Source: an uncultured Anaerosacchariphilus sp. (GTDB lineage Bacteria; Bacillota; Clostridia; Lachnospirales; Lachnospiraceae). Taken from it: DNA of 12,468 nt. The notes beneath the pieces were generated by a model. The model worked only from the letters and a program-made list of their open reading frames with translations, ran no database searches and was not told the DNA's origin. Position numbers and translations under genes: made by a program. Below are positions 1-6,233 of the stretch, one piece after another; the first letter of the stretch is position 1, and the number at the start of each line of letters is the position of its first letter. The stretch covers positions 1 to 12,468 of the forward strand of contig CAKROP010000033.1 of the NCBI GenBank assembly GCA_934373375.1, given 5' to 3'.

Positions 1-271
1 TGCCTGCCATGCCGTAGATGCCGCTGTCGCCGGAGCAGACCATGGCCACGGTCTGATCCTTCATGGCTTCCTCCACTGCCATCCGACAGCGCTTCACTTC
101 CTGCATCATGGGAGTCGCCAGATAATTCTTATCCGGGAAGAACTCCTTTAGCATCTCCACATAGGTGGTATAACCGGTGATAATATCCGCATTGTTGATA
201 ACGTCGATACATTTGGCGGTCATATGCTCATAGCCGCCGGGGCCGAAGCCCACCACGTATAATTTTCCCAT
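1..271 (-). CDS. cbiH: Precorrin-3B / cobalt-precorrin-3 C17-methyltransferase, N-terminal part (CbiH/CobJ)
   Basis: Partial gene: the first 90 codons are visible and the frame runs off the left edge. CbiH uses S-adenosylmethionine to methylate C17 of the tetrapyrrole and drives ring contraction in cytoplasmic corrin synthesis. The protein begins MGKLYVVGFGPGG, the glycine-rich SAM loop of tetrapyrrole methylases. It continues with IITGYTTYVEML, MMQEVKRC and CSGDSGIYGMAG, a combination typical of CbiH/CobJ rather than CbiF or CbiL. The start at 271 is preferred because GGAG lies six bases upstream. An in-frame ATG at 283 overlaps that site and has no good RBS of its own. The gene lies 65 bp downstream of hemA on the same strand, with no terminator seen between them, so it is probably the next gene of the riboswitch-controlled operon. 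Family call is secure; completeness cannot be judged. Confidence 0.9.
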   Translation of the reverse strand, partial: MGKLYVVGFGPGGYEHMTAKCIDVINNADIITGYTTYVEMLKEFFPDKNYLATPMMQEVKRCRMAVEEAMKDQTVAMVCSGDSGIYGMAG

Positions 272-336
272 TGTATTCTCCATTTTCTATCTGAAACTCT
301 GTCGGGCCCCTTTTCCGGAATCCCGCTGTTATCTGC

Positions 337-1539
337 TTATTTCTCCGGCTCCCGCAGATTCTCCACAAATGCCTCCAGCTCCTCCGGGCTCGCATTCTCC
401 CGGATCCGGTAAAACAGCTTGTCGATGGCCTTGCCGAAGCCCTTTTTCTCCGCTTCCTCTTCCATCCAGTGCTTGACCTCCTGCATCCGGGGTACCGCCT
501 GCTGGAAAATCATCCAGCGCATGAAATCCTCTTCAAACTCCGTAAGAATCTCACCCGCCTGACAGACTGCCTCTTTCTTAGCCCGATTGTTAGCCTCTGC
601 TAACTCCTCAAAGTCGTCCATATTATAAAAGAAGGTGTGGGGAAACTCGGCGATGGTCTCCTCGATATCCACCGGAACCGCCAGATCCACAAAGACCCGG
701 AGTTTATCCGTCGTCATGCGCTCCTTCACCTTCGTGCCGGTCAGCGTATAATGGGGGCTGGCCGTAGCACTGATGACCACATCCATGGCGTCGATATAAT
801 CGTATCGCTCCTTATAATCAATCAGCGTATTGGATTCGCTCTTGATATGGGCGTCGTGATTCATGGTTACATTGCGGATGGTGCTGTAGATATTTAAGCC
901 CTTCAGGCTGTACAGGTTCTTCAGCACGATGCCGCCGATCTGGCCGGTACCGCCGATAACCATGACATTTTTACCTGCCAGGCTTCCGCCAAAGGCTTCT
1001 TCCGCTGCCTTGACCGCCAGGGTCGCCGTAGATACCGAGGTTTTCGACAAATCCGTATCCGTCTTAATCTTCTTGGAACAGGTCACGGCATAGCGGAACA
1101 GGGTGTTCAGGTATTTGCCGCTGTTGCCCGCCTCCTGTGCCAGCGCATACGCATGCTTTACCTGGCCGAGAATCTGATCCTCGCCCACCACCATGGAATC
1201 CAGGCCCGCTGTCACGGAAAACAGGTGATTGACCGCCTTTCTGTCCTGATAGAAGCGCAGATAATCGGATACGTCCTCTTTCACGGCTGCCGCTCCGGAT
1301 TCCCGGAGAATCAGCTCCTGCAGCCTGGTAAATACGTTTTTCTTCTTATCCTGGTTTTTGTCAAAGTAGGTATAAATCTCTGTCCGGTTGCAGGTAGCGA
1401 TAATGACGCTCTCTGCCGCGCCGCCCTCGTCTATGAGGATTTTCTCAAGCTCCGTCTGCTTCTCTTTGGTAAAGGCGAAAAGCTCCCGGACCTCCAGCGG
1501 CGCCGTCTTATGGCTGATGCTGATAAGCCGGATGCTCAT
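337..1539 (-). CDS. hemA: Glutamyl-tRNA reductase (HemA)
   Basis: Reduces glutamyl-tRNA(Glu) to glutamate-1-semialdehyde with NADPH, the first committed step of C5-pathway tetrapyrrole synthesis, in the cytoplasm. The 400-residue protein has the family's catalytic block IIATCNRTEIY with the nucleophilic Cys at position 50. It also shows SISHKTAPLEVRE near the N-terminus, GLDSMVVGEDQILGQVK (112-128) and a Rossmann fold at 191-202. The nucleotide loop reads GGTGQIGG, whereas GAGxMG is commoner in the family; this looks like a lineage variant, not damage. The C-terminal helical dimerisation region is present but short. The ATG overlaps the cbiF stop (TAATG), implying translational coupling. Placement between two corrin methyltransferase genes suggests this copy feeds precursor into cobalamin synthesis and shares the B12 control. 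Whether a second hemA exists elsewhere cannot be seen. Confidence 0.95.
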   Translation of the reverse strand: MSIRLISISHKTAPLEVRELFAFTKEKQTELEKILIDEGGAAESVIIATCNRTEIYTYFDKNQDKKKNVFTRLQELILRESGAAAVKEDVSDYLRFYQDRKAVNHLFSVTAGLDSMVVGEDQILGQVKHAYALAQEAGNSGKYLNTLFRYAVTCSKKIKTDTDLSKTSVSTATLAVKAAEEAFGGSLAGKNVMVIGGTGQIGGIVLKNLYSLKGLNIYSTIRNVTMNHDAHIKSESNTLIDYKERYDYIDAMDVVISATASPHYTLTGTKVKERMTTDKLRVFVDLAVPVDIEETIAEFPHTFFYNMDDFEELAEANNRAKKEAVCQAGEILTEFEEDFMRWMIFQQAVPRMQEVKHWMEEEAEKKGFGKAIDKLFYRIRENASPEELEAFVENLREPEK

Positions 1540-2294
1540 TACGCGTCGACTCCCTTCCGGAACTCATGGGTAAAGGTCTTATCATAGAGCCTGGACAGCT
1601 CATAATCATCGCCCAGGAAATCTCCTACTACAGTCAGCGCAGTCTTGGTGATGCCTGCCGCCTTTACCTTCTCTGCAATGTCCAACAGGGTTCCTCTTAC
1701 AATCTTCTGCTCCGGCCAGCTTGCCTTGTATACAACTGCCACAGGTGTATCCGGACGATATTCTTTCCGAAGGGTTGCGGACAGCTCATCCATCATACCG
1801 ATGCTCAGGAAAATGATCATGGTGGCGTGATGCTTCGCCAGGTCAGCCAGCTTCTCGCCCTCCGGCATGGGGGTTCTGCCCTCCATACGGGTCAGGATCA
1901 CGGTCTGACTCACGCCCGGCAGGGTATACTCCTTCTTCAACGCCGCTGCGGTAGCCAGGAAAGAGCTGACACCCGGAATGACCTCATAGGTGATGCCCAT
2001 GCGATCGAGAGCGTCCATCTGCTCCCGGTGCGCGCCGAAGATAGCCGGGTCGCCGGTATGTACACGGACTACCTTCAGGCCCTTGTCCTCTCCATCCTTC
2101 ATGACAGCCAGAACCTCTTCCAGCGTCATGGTGGCGCTGTTATAGATCTGCGCGCCCTCCTTGGCATCCGCCAGCACCTGGGGGTTTACCAGGGATCCTG
2201 CGTAAATGATAATATCCGCGCTGTCGATCAGTTTCTTTCCCTTAATTGTCAGAAGCTCCGGATCCCCCGGGCCTGCTCCGATAAATGATACCAT
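1539..2294 (-). CDS. cbiF: Precorrin-4 / cobalt-precorrin-4 C11-methyltransferase (CbiF/CobM)
   Basis: SAM-dependent methylation of C11 of the corrin precursor, a cytoplasmic step after ring contraction by CbiH. The 251-residue length is normal for the family. Motifs in order are FIGAGPGDPELLTIKG (4-19), YAGSLVNP (31-38), NSATMTLEEV (52-61), VHTGDPAIFGA (78-88), the PGVSSF loop (107-112) and LPGVSQTVILTRMEGRTP (125-142). The SLVNP and SQTVILTR blocks separate CbiF from the other paralogous methylases. The ATG at 2294 has AGAGG seven bases upstream; that RBS lies within the end of the short cbiL remnant, whose stop is four bases before the ATG. The stop overlaps hemA. In many anaerobic operons cbiG follows cbiF; here hemA takes that place. 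All key motifs look intact. Confidence 0.96.
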   Translation of the reverse strand: MVSFIGAGPGDPELLTIKGKKLIDSADIIIYAGSLVNPQVLADAKEGAQIYNSATMTLEEVLAVMKDGEDKGLKVVRVHTGDPAIFGAHREQMDALDRMGITYEVIPGVSSFLATAAALKKEYTLPGVSQTVILTRMEGRTPMPEGEKLADLAKHHATMIIFLSIGMMDELSATLRKEYRPDTPVAVVYKASWPEQKIVRGTLLDIAEKVKAAGITKTALTVVGDFLGDDYELSRLYDKTFTHEFRKGVDA

Positions 2295-2298
2295 GTTT

Positions 2299-2388
2299 CT
2301 ACCTCTTCTCTCTCTTGATAATAACGGTTGTAAAGTAACTCAGCTCCACTACCGGACCTGCGCCGATGCCGTATAATTTACCCTTCAT
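2299..2388 (-). pseudogene. cbiL: cbiL remnant: internally deleted cobalt-precorrin-2 C20-methyltransferase
   Basis: A 29-codon open frame between tcdA and cbiF. Its first 12 residues, MKGKLYGIGAGP, match the start and SAM-loop entry of CbiL (Salmonella CbiL begins MNGKLYALSTGP, recalled). The last 17, VVELSYFTTVIIKREKR, match the CbiL C-terminus (Salmonella ends near LPYFSTILVNKQ). Roughly 200 residues of the usual ~230 are missing, and the two ends are joined in frame. The product cannot be a methyltransferase because it lacks the rest of the SAM site and all substrate-binding parts. The ATG directly abuts the tcdA stop (TAA-ATG), with AGGAGG in the tcdA tail. The last codons overlap the cbiF RBS, so translation through the remnant could still couple tcdA to cbiF. 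It could be a real deletion, an assembly collapse, or less likely a new small protein. A full-length cbiL may exist elsewhere. Confidence 0.8.
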
Positions 2389-3189
2389 TTATTTACTCTC
2401 CTCCTGCTCCCATGCTGCCCGGGCGCGGTTCATGGCGTCCTCAGTCAGGTCCTTTACGATTTCACTTGCAATCAACAGTCCCGCTACGGACGGTACAAAT
2501 GCGGTCGAACCCGGAATGTCCCGGCGCTCGGTGCATTTATGCTTGGCTCCCGGCGGGCAGATACAGTTGGTTCTGCAGCTGATGGACATGTCCTCGATGG
2601 GACGCACCGCCTTCTCCTTGGAGTAGACCACCTTCAGCTTTTTGATGCCGCGTTTTTTCAATTCGCGCCGCATGACTCTCGCCAGCGGACATACGCTGGT
2701 CTTATAGATATCCGCCACCTCGAACAGGAAGGGATTCAGCTTATTGCCCGCTCCCATGCTGCTGATGAGGGGCACGCCTGCCTTCTCACATTCCTCCACC
2801 AGAGAAATCTTCGCCGTAACCGTGTCGATAGCGTCCACCACATAGGTGTACCGGCTGAAATCAAATTCATCCTTATTTTCCGGCAGAAAGAAGCAGAGAT
2901 GTGTATTGACCTCCGCCTTCGGATTGATCTCCAGGATACGCTCCTTCATGACCTCGGCCTTATACTTGCCTATGGTCTTCCGGGTGGCAATAATCTGGCG
3001 GTTCAGGTTCGTCAGGCACACCTTATCGTCGTCGATGAGATCAAAGGCTCCCACGCCGCTTCTCGCCAGGGCCTCCACCACATAGCCGCCCACGCCGCCG
3101 ATACCGAAGACTGCCACCCTGGAATGCTCCAGAATCTCCATGGCTTCTTTTCCCAGTAAAAGTTCTGTTCTTGAAAACTGATTTAACAT
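2389..3189 (-). CDS. tcdA: tRNA threonylcarbamoyladenosine dehydratase (TcdA/YgdL, ThiF/E1-like family)
   Basis: E1-like, ATP-dependent enzyme that in characterised members cyclises t6A at position 37 of ANN-decoding tRNAs. The 266-residue protein opens with QFSRTELLLGKEA, then the adenylation Rossmann loop GIGGVGG (29-35). It continues with DLIDDDKVCLTNLNRQI (50-66), VVDAIDTVTAK (117-127) and TSVCPLARVMRRELKKRGI (164-182). A four-Cys cluster follows (C205, C209, C211, C219; CRTNCICPPG core) and then IPGSTAFVPSVAG. I think the cluster is usual in clostridial members. The start at 3189 is chosen because GAGGAG lies six bases upstream. The frame extends to 3288 only by reading through the riboswitch terminator, so that longer start is rejected. 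It is the first gene after a cobalamin riboswitch and abuts the cbiL remnant. An E1-like role on another substrate is possible; t6A is inferred from family only. Confidence 0.88.
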   Translation of the reverse strand: MLNQFSRTELLLGKEAMEILEHSRVAVFGIGGVGGYVVEALARSGVGAFDLIDDDKVCLTNLNRQIIATRKTIGKYKAEVMKERILEINPKAEVNTHLCFFLPENKDEFDFSRYTYVVDAIDTVTAKISLVEECEKAGVPLISSMGAGNKLNPFLFEVADIYKTSVCPLARVMRRELKKRGIKKLKVVYSKEKAVRPIEDMSISCRTNCICPPGAKHKCTERRDIPGSTAFVPSVAGLLIASEIVKDLTEDAMNRARAAWEQEESK

Positions 3190-3210
3190 AATTTTCTCCT
3201 CGTGCGCTTG

Positions 3211-3250
3211 CAAAACAAAGAGAGATCTGTATTTTATGACAGATCTCTCC
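3211..3250 (-). terminator. Intrinsic terminator of the cobalamin riboswitch
   Basis: Read on the minus strand, an 11-bp perfect stem (GAGAGATCTGT pairing with ACAGATCTCTC) closes an 8-nt loop and is followed at once by TTTGTTTT. It lies about 80 nt downstream of the aptamer's closing stem and 22 nt upstream of the tcdA start. This is the expected position for an expression platform that stops transcription when cobalamin is bound. Confidence 0.9.
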
Positions 3251-3261
3251 TTATGATCAGC

Positions 3262-3291
3262 AGCGGATTTCATCCCATCCGCCGCCAACTA
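3262..3291 (-). promoter_or_regulatory. Hairpin between aptamer and terminator (candidate P13 / platform stem)
   Basis: Between the B12 box and the terminator the transcript can form a 9-bp stem, GCGGCGGAT pairing with ATCCGCTGC (one G-U pair), around an 8-nt purine-rich loop. In several cobalamin riboswitches a downstream hairpin loop kisses the L5 loop of the aptamer. Here the loop contains GGAT, which could pair with an ATCC in the aptamer's L5 region. The kissing contact is inference; the stem itself is visible. Confidence 0.4.
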
Positions 3292-3329
3292 TATCCGGAA
3301 CCGCTTTCCACGGAAGCCTGTCCATTTCC

Positions 3330-3436
3330 CGCAAAGATCAGGTAGCCTGGCTTGCAGACACGCTGCTTACAGTGACCGGATCGCTCAGGTCTTCCACCTG
3401 ATTCCCCTGCTTTATGCATCATGCATACTCTCTGCG
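3330..3436 (-). ncRNA. Cobalamin (B12) riboswitch aptamer
   Basis: Minus-strand RNA with the signature pieces of the cobalamin riboswitch in order: GGGGAATCAGGTGGAAGACC, then CCGGTCACTGTAAGC, then the B12 box AAGCCAGGCTACCTGATC. A closing P1 stem CGCAGAG/CTTTGCG (7 bp, one G-U) brackets the element. The 5' part is compact: the usual GGTGCC-type P2 arm is not evident, and ATGCATGATGCAT, a small self-complementary segment, sits there instead, so this may be a shorter variant class. It lies downstream of a clear promoter and upstream of a strong terminator and the tcdA-cbiL'-cbiF-hemA-cbiH genes. It should therefore turn the operon off when cobalamin is plentiful. Exact boundaries are estimated. 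Confidence 0.9.
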
Positions 3437-3449
3437 TTATACCTTAGTC

Positions 3450-3478
3450 AGTGTAGCATACAGACGGGCTTTCGTCAA
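3450..3478 (-). promoter_or_regulatory. Sigma-A-type promoter of the cobalamin operon
   Basis: On the minus strand, -35 TTGACG (3478-3473) and -10 TACACT (3455-3450) are separated by exactly 17 bp. Transcription would start about 10 nt before the aptamer's P1 stem, which fits riboswitch control of the operon. Confidence 0.8.
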
Positions 3479-3486
3479 CAAAATAT

Positions 3487-3498
3487 ACCCTATAGGGT
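3487..3498. repeat. Perfect 12-bp palindrome ACCCTATAGGGT
   Basis: It lies between the end of the sulfite reductase gene and the -35 box of the cobalamin operon, 8 bp upstream of that box. On the minus strand it is followed by ATATTTTG, so it could be a weak terminator with a 4-bp stem, or a small operator. Neither role is demonstrated. Confidence 0.3.
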
Positions 3499-3505
3499 TT
3501 CCCTT

Positions 3506-4459
3506 TTAACAGGTTGCTCCTCCTGTCAGATGAAGCTGCGCATCCAGAATCTCCTGCTTTCTCTCCAGAATTTCATCAGACAGAAGCTGCTGCTCCACGT
3601 TATCGAAGCCGAGACGCTCGATGGTCGCAGCGAAACGTTCGCCGGTAATGCCCTGCTCCCGATACAGGAGAATCGCCTTTTCAATCACGTTTAAGGCCTC
3701 TTCCTTACTGGTGAACACCTTATGCAGCGCCTTCCCGTGATTGATTTTTTTGCCCCAGCGGCCTCCGATGTAAATCTTAAATCCGTACTGACCGTCTTCG
3801 ATGGCGTCGAAACGGCATTGACCCACACAGCGGCCACAGTTGTTACAGATCTCCTTGTTAATCTCCAGAACGCCGTCCTTCACCTTTGCCGCGCCGATGG
3901 GACAGGCTGCCTCTACGCTGCACTTCTTACATCCGTTGCAGCTATCCTCGTCAAATTCGGGGATTCTCTGACCGATGATTCCCAAATCATTTAAATCCGG
4001 TTTTACACAATTGTTGGGGCAGCCGCCTACTGCAATCTTAAATTTGTGCGGCAGCTTTACCGTATGATACCCCTCATAAAAACGGTGATGGATTTCCTCG
4101 GAAATGGCGAAGGAATCCAAAAGTCCATACTGGCAGGTGGTTCCCTTACAGGCTACAACCGGGCGTACCACAGAACCGGTTCCGCCTGTGGTTAGTCCTT
4201 CTCCGGCAATATATTCCTTGAATTCTTCGATTTTGTCGTAGGGGATGCCCTGTACCTCCACCGTCAGACGGGTGGTAAAGGTTATCACTCCGTTTCCGAA
4301 TTTTTCCGCCGCATCCGCAATGCATCTCTGCTGCGCAGCCGTTATCTTTCCATTGACGGTAATGATTCTTGCCGAGAAATTATCGGTTCCCTTATTGCTC
4401 AGAAATCCCATTGCCTTTACGCGCTTTTCATCTTCCTTGCTGATTGTTAATGTAGCCAT
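3506..4459 (-). CDS. Siroheme/[4Fe-4S] sulfite (or nitrite) reductase with two-cluster ferredoxin domain, AsrC-like
   Basis: A 317-residue cytoplasmic redox enzyme of the sulfite/nitrite reductase ferredoxin-like superfamily. After an N-terminal half-domain (about 25-90), the siroheme-[4Fe-4S] ligands appear as CKGTTC (C104, C109) and GGCPNNCVKPDLNDLG (C147, C151). An inserted bacterial ferredoxin domain carries two cluster motifs: C174, C177, C180, C186 and C205, C208, C211, C215. All ligands are present. The family reduces sulfite to sulfide with six electrons; the clostridial single-subunit form is poorly characterised, so substrate is inferred. The start is firm: AGGAGG sits six bases before the ATG. 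The gene follows the CoA-disulfide/persulfide reductase by 13 bp on the same strand, implying a shared transcript and a common job in sulfite or sulfane-sulfur reduction. Siroheme need links it loosely to the neighbouring tetrapyrrole genes. AsrA/AsrB partners are not in the window. Confidence 0.85.
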   Translation of the reverse strand: MATLTISKEDEKRVKAMGFLSNKGTDNFSARIITVNGKITAAQQRCIADAAEKFGNGVITFTTRLTVEVQGIPYDKIEEFKEYIAGEGLTTGGTGSVVRPVVACKGTTCQYGLLDSFAISEEIHHRFYEGYHTVKLPHKFKIAVGGCPNNCVKPDLNDLGIIGQRIPEFDEDSCNGCKKCSVEAACPIGAAKVKDGVLEINKEICNNCGRCVGQCRFDAIEDGQYGFKIYIGGRWGKKINHGKALHKVFTSKEEALNVIEKAILLYREQGITGERFAATIERLGFDNVEQQLLSDEILERKQEILDAQLHLTGGATC

Positions 4460-4472
4460 TGTGTGCCTCCTT

Positions 4473-6104
4473 TTATTCTTCCTCTGTTAATTCTGTATGG
4501 AAGATCATGCCGCCCTCCAGTACCTTTGTATCCGTATATCCGTAAGCCTTCAGACGGTTCTGCACCAGATAAGCCCGTTTTCCCTTGGAACATACCAGAA
4601 GCAGCTTTTCGTTCCTGCCAAGCCCGTCTGCCGGACCGTCCAGGCTGTTCAGATCCACATAGGGATACCCGTGCAGCGACGGTGTAATGCCCGCATCCAC
4701 GATCCGATAATTTTCTCCTTCTTCCGCATACTCTGCGGCTGTCATGCTGTCCAGCTCCCCGTTCAGCTTATTCAGCAGAATATTCACTGCATGCTGCAGC
4801 GGATGAATCGCAGTGGAGAAGGGCGGCGCGTACGCAAAATCCATGTACTGCAGATCCTCCAGGGTCGCTTTCATGGAAATCGCAGTCACCGCTATATCCG
4901 TCAGCTTATCCACCGCTCCCGTTCCCACAGTCTGCATGCCAAGCAGCCTGTGGCTTTTCCGATCTGCAATCAGCTTTATGACAAATAAAGCTGCGCCCGG
5001 ATAGTAATGTGCCTTATCGTCCACCACACAAATCACACTCTCCGCGTCATAGCCCGCTTCCCGCGCCGCCTGCTCCTGCAATCCGGTTCTTCCCATGCAG
5101 AAGCCGGCCAGCTTCGCCACGCCGGTTCCCAGCACGCCCGGATACTGCACCGCTTTCCCGGCAAGGTGCTGCGCCGCCGCGCGGCCCGCGATATTCGCTG
5201 TGGAACCCATGGGCGACCACTGGGGCTTTCCCGTAATCCGGTTTGTTACCATAGCGCAGTCGCCGACCGCGTAGATATCCGGATCATTTGTCTGCAGCGC
5301 CTGATTCGTCAGCAGAGCGCCTTTGAACATTTCCAGACCGGCGTCCTGCAAAAATTCTGTATTGGGACGGATTCCCATAGCCAGAATGCAGGCGTCCGCC
5401 TTCATGGCACGGCGGGAGGTTTTTACCTTTTCTACCTTCTCCTCCCCGAGAATTTCTTCCAGGCCCGTTCCGGTAAAACACATGATGCCCGCGTCCGCCA
5501 GCTTATTTTCCACATAATCCGCAATCTCCGGATCCAGGAAGCCCGGCAGAATATGGGGCGCGAAATCAATGACAGATACCTTCACATCCTTCGCCGCCAG
5601 ATTTTCCGCGATTTCCAGTCCGATAAATCCACCGCCCACGATCACTGCCCGACGGATCTCTCCGGCTTCCACAGCCTGCCGAAGCATATCTGCGTCCTCC
5701 GGCGTTCTCATATAAAATACATTTTTCAGCTGCGTGCCCGGACAATCCGGCTCGAAGGGACGCGCGCCCGTGGCAATCACCAGCTTGTCATACGCATAGG
5801 TTTCGACTGCTCCCGTATCCAGATTCACAGCCTCCACCGTTTTCCCTTCTCGGTCTACTTTTGTCACTTCAGTCCGGATTTTCACCGGCACTCCGGTTAC
5901 TTTTTCATAGGATTCCGGCGTATGCACCAGCAAATCCTTTTTTTCCCGGATCACGCCGCTCACATAATACGGAAGACCGCAGCCCGCATAGGAAATATCC
6001 TTTCCCTTTGTCAGGATCCGGATGTCCGCATTTCGATCTTCCCGCTTCAGCTTGGCTGCAGCCTTGGTTCCGGCTGCTACACCGCCCACTACAATGACCT
6101 TCAT
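4473..6104 (-). CDS. FAD-dependent CoA-disulfide / NAD(P)H persulfide reductase with C-terminal rhodanese domain
   Basis: A 543-residue flavoprotein of the pyridine nucleotide-disulfide oxidoreductase family. The N-terminal FAD fold reads VIVVGGVAAGTKAAAKLKR. The single redox cysteine is Cys42 in SYAGCGLPYYVSG, the hallmark of CoA-disulfide reductases and NADH oxidases. A second nucleotide fold shows VIVGGGFIGLEIAENL, followed by the FAD-binding YAVGDCAM block and a dimerisation domain (VGTGAVDKLTD, AYAPPFSTAIHP). The last ~90 residues are a short rhodanese domain with active-site loop CSKGKRAY (Cys505). Such fusions reduce CoA or polysulfide persulfides and release sulfide; some act mainly as NADH oxidases, so the substrate is uncertain. 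The start at 6104 has AGGGGA just upstream; the longer start at 6128 lacks an RBS. It heads a two-gene operon with the sulfite reductase and faces a divergent LysR gene, its probable regulator. Confidence 0.88.
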   Translation of the reverse strand: MKVIVVGGVAAGTKAAAKLKREDRNADIRILTKGKDISYAGCGLPYYVSGVIREKKDLLVHTPESYEKVTGVPVKIRTEVTKVDREGKTVEAVNLDTGAVETYAYDKLVIATGARPFEPDCPGTQLKNVFYMRTPEDADMLRQAVEAGEIRRAVIVGGGFIGLEIAENLAAKDVKVSVIDFAPHILPGFLDPEIADYVENKLADAGIMCFTGTGLEEILGEEKVEKVKTSRRAMKADACILAMGIRPNTEFLQDAGLEMFKGALLTNQALQTNDPDIYAVGDCAMVTNRITGKPQWSPMGSTANIAGRAAAQHLAGKAVQYPGVLGTGVAKLAGFCMGRTGLQEQAAREAGYDAESVICVVDDKAHYYPGAALFVIKLIADRKSHRLLGMQTVGTGAVDKLTDIAVTAISMKATLEDLQYMDFAYAPPFSTAIHPLQHAVNILLNKLNGELDSMTAAEYAEEGENYRIVDAGITPSLHGYPYVDLNSLDGPADGLGRNEKLLLVCSKGKRAYLVQNRLKAYGYTDTKVLEGGMIFHTELTEEE

Positions 6105-6141
6105 TTTTCTTCCCCTTTTCTGATACATTTTCGTTACTCTT

Positions 6142-6147
6142 ACTATA
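6142..6147 (-). promoter_or_regulatory. Candidate -10 box for the reductase operon
   Basis: TATAGT on the minus strand, 37 bp before the flavoprotein start. No good -35 hexamer lies 17 bp upstream, which would fit a promoter needing an activator such as the divergent LysR protein. The assignment is tentative. Confidence 0.4.
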
Positions 6148-6156
6148 ACACTTGCT

Positions 6157-6176
6157 TATCAATTTGAAAAATGATA
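6157..6176. promoter_or_regulatory. Candidate LysR operator: TATCA-N10-TGATA inverted repeat
   Basis: The 129-bp divergent gap holds an imperfectly AT-rich dyad with perfect 5-bp arms, containing the T-N11-A pattern recognised by many LysR proteins. A further TTATCAAA lies at 6182-6189. The dyad sits just upstream of the candidate -10 of the reductase operon, the usual place for LysR activation and autorepression. Confidence 0.5.
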
Positions 6177-6233
6177 TTATTTTATCAAATCAATAGGTTT
6201 TATCTATATATTCGACAGAAAAGAGGATTTTAC

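Noticed and set aside
3190..3288. N-terminal extension of tcdA by 33 codons
   Set aside because: The frame is open, but it would be encoded by the riboswitch terminator and platform hairpin. A strong GAGGAG RBS marks the start at 3189, and the family protein begins at about that point.
6105..6128. Earlier ATG for the flavoprotein reductase
   Set aside because: No RBS precedes it, whereas AGGGGA precedes the ATG at 6104, where the FAD-binding fold begins directly.
5007..6167. Plus-strand open frame of 386 codons opposite the flavoprotein gene
   Set aside because: It is the complement of a well-supported enzyme gene, rich in His, Arg and Cys without motifs; a coding shadow.
6171..6233. Earlier ATG for the LysR regulator
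   Set aside because: It adds 21 atypical residues before the HTH, has no RBS, and overlaps the operator region. The start at 6234 has AGAGG at proper spacing.
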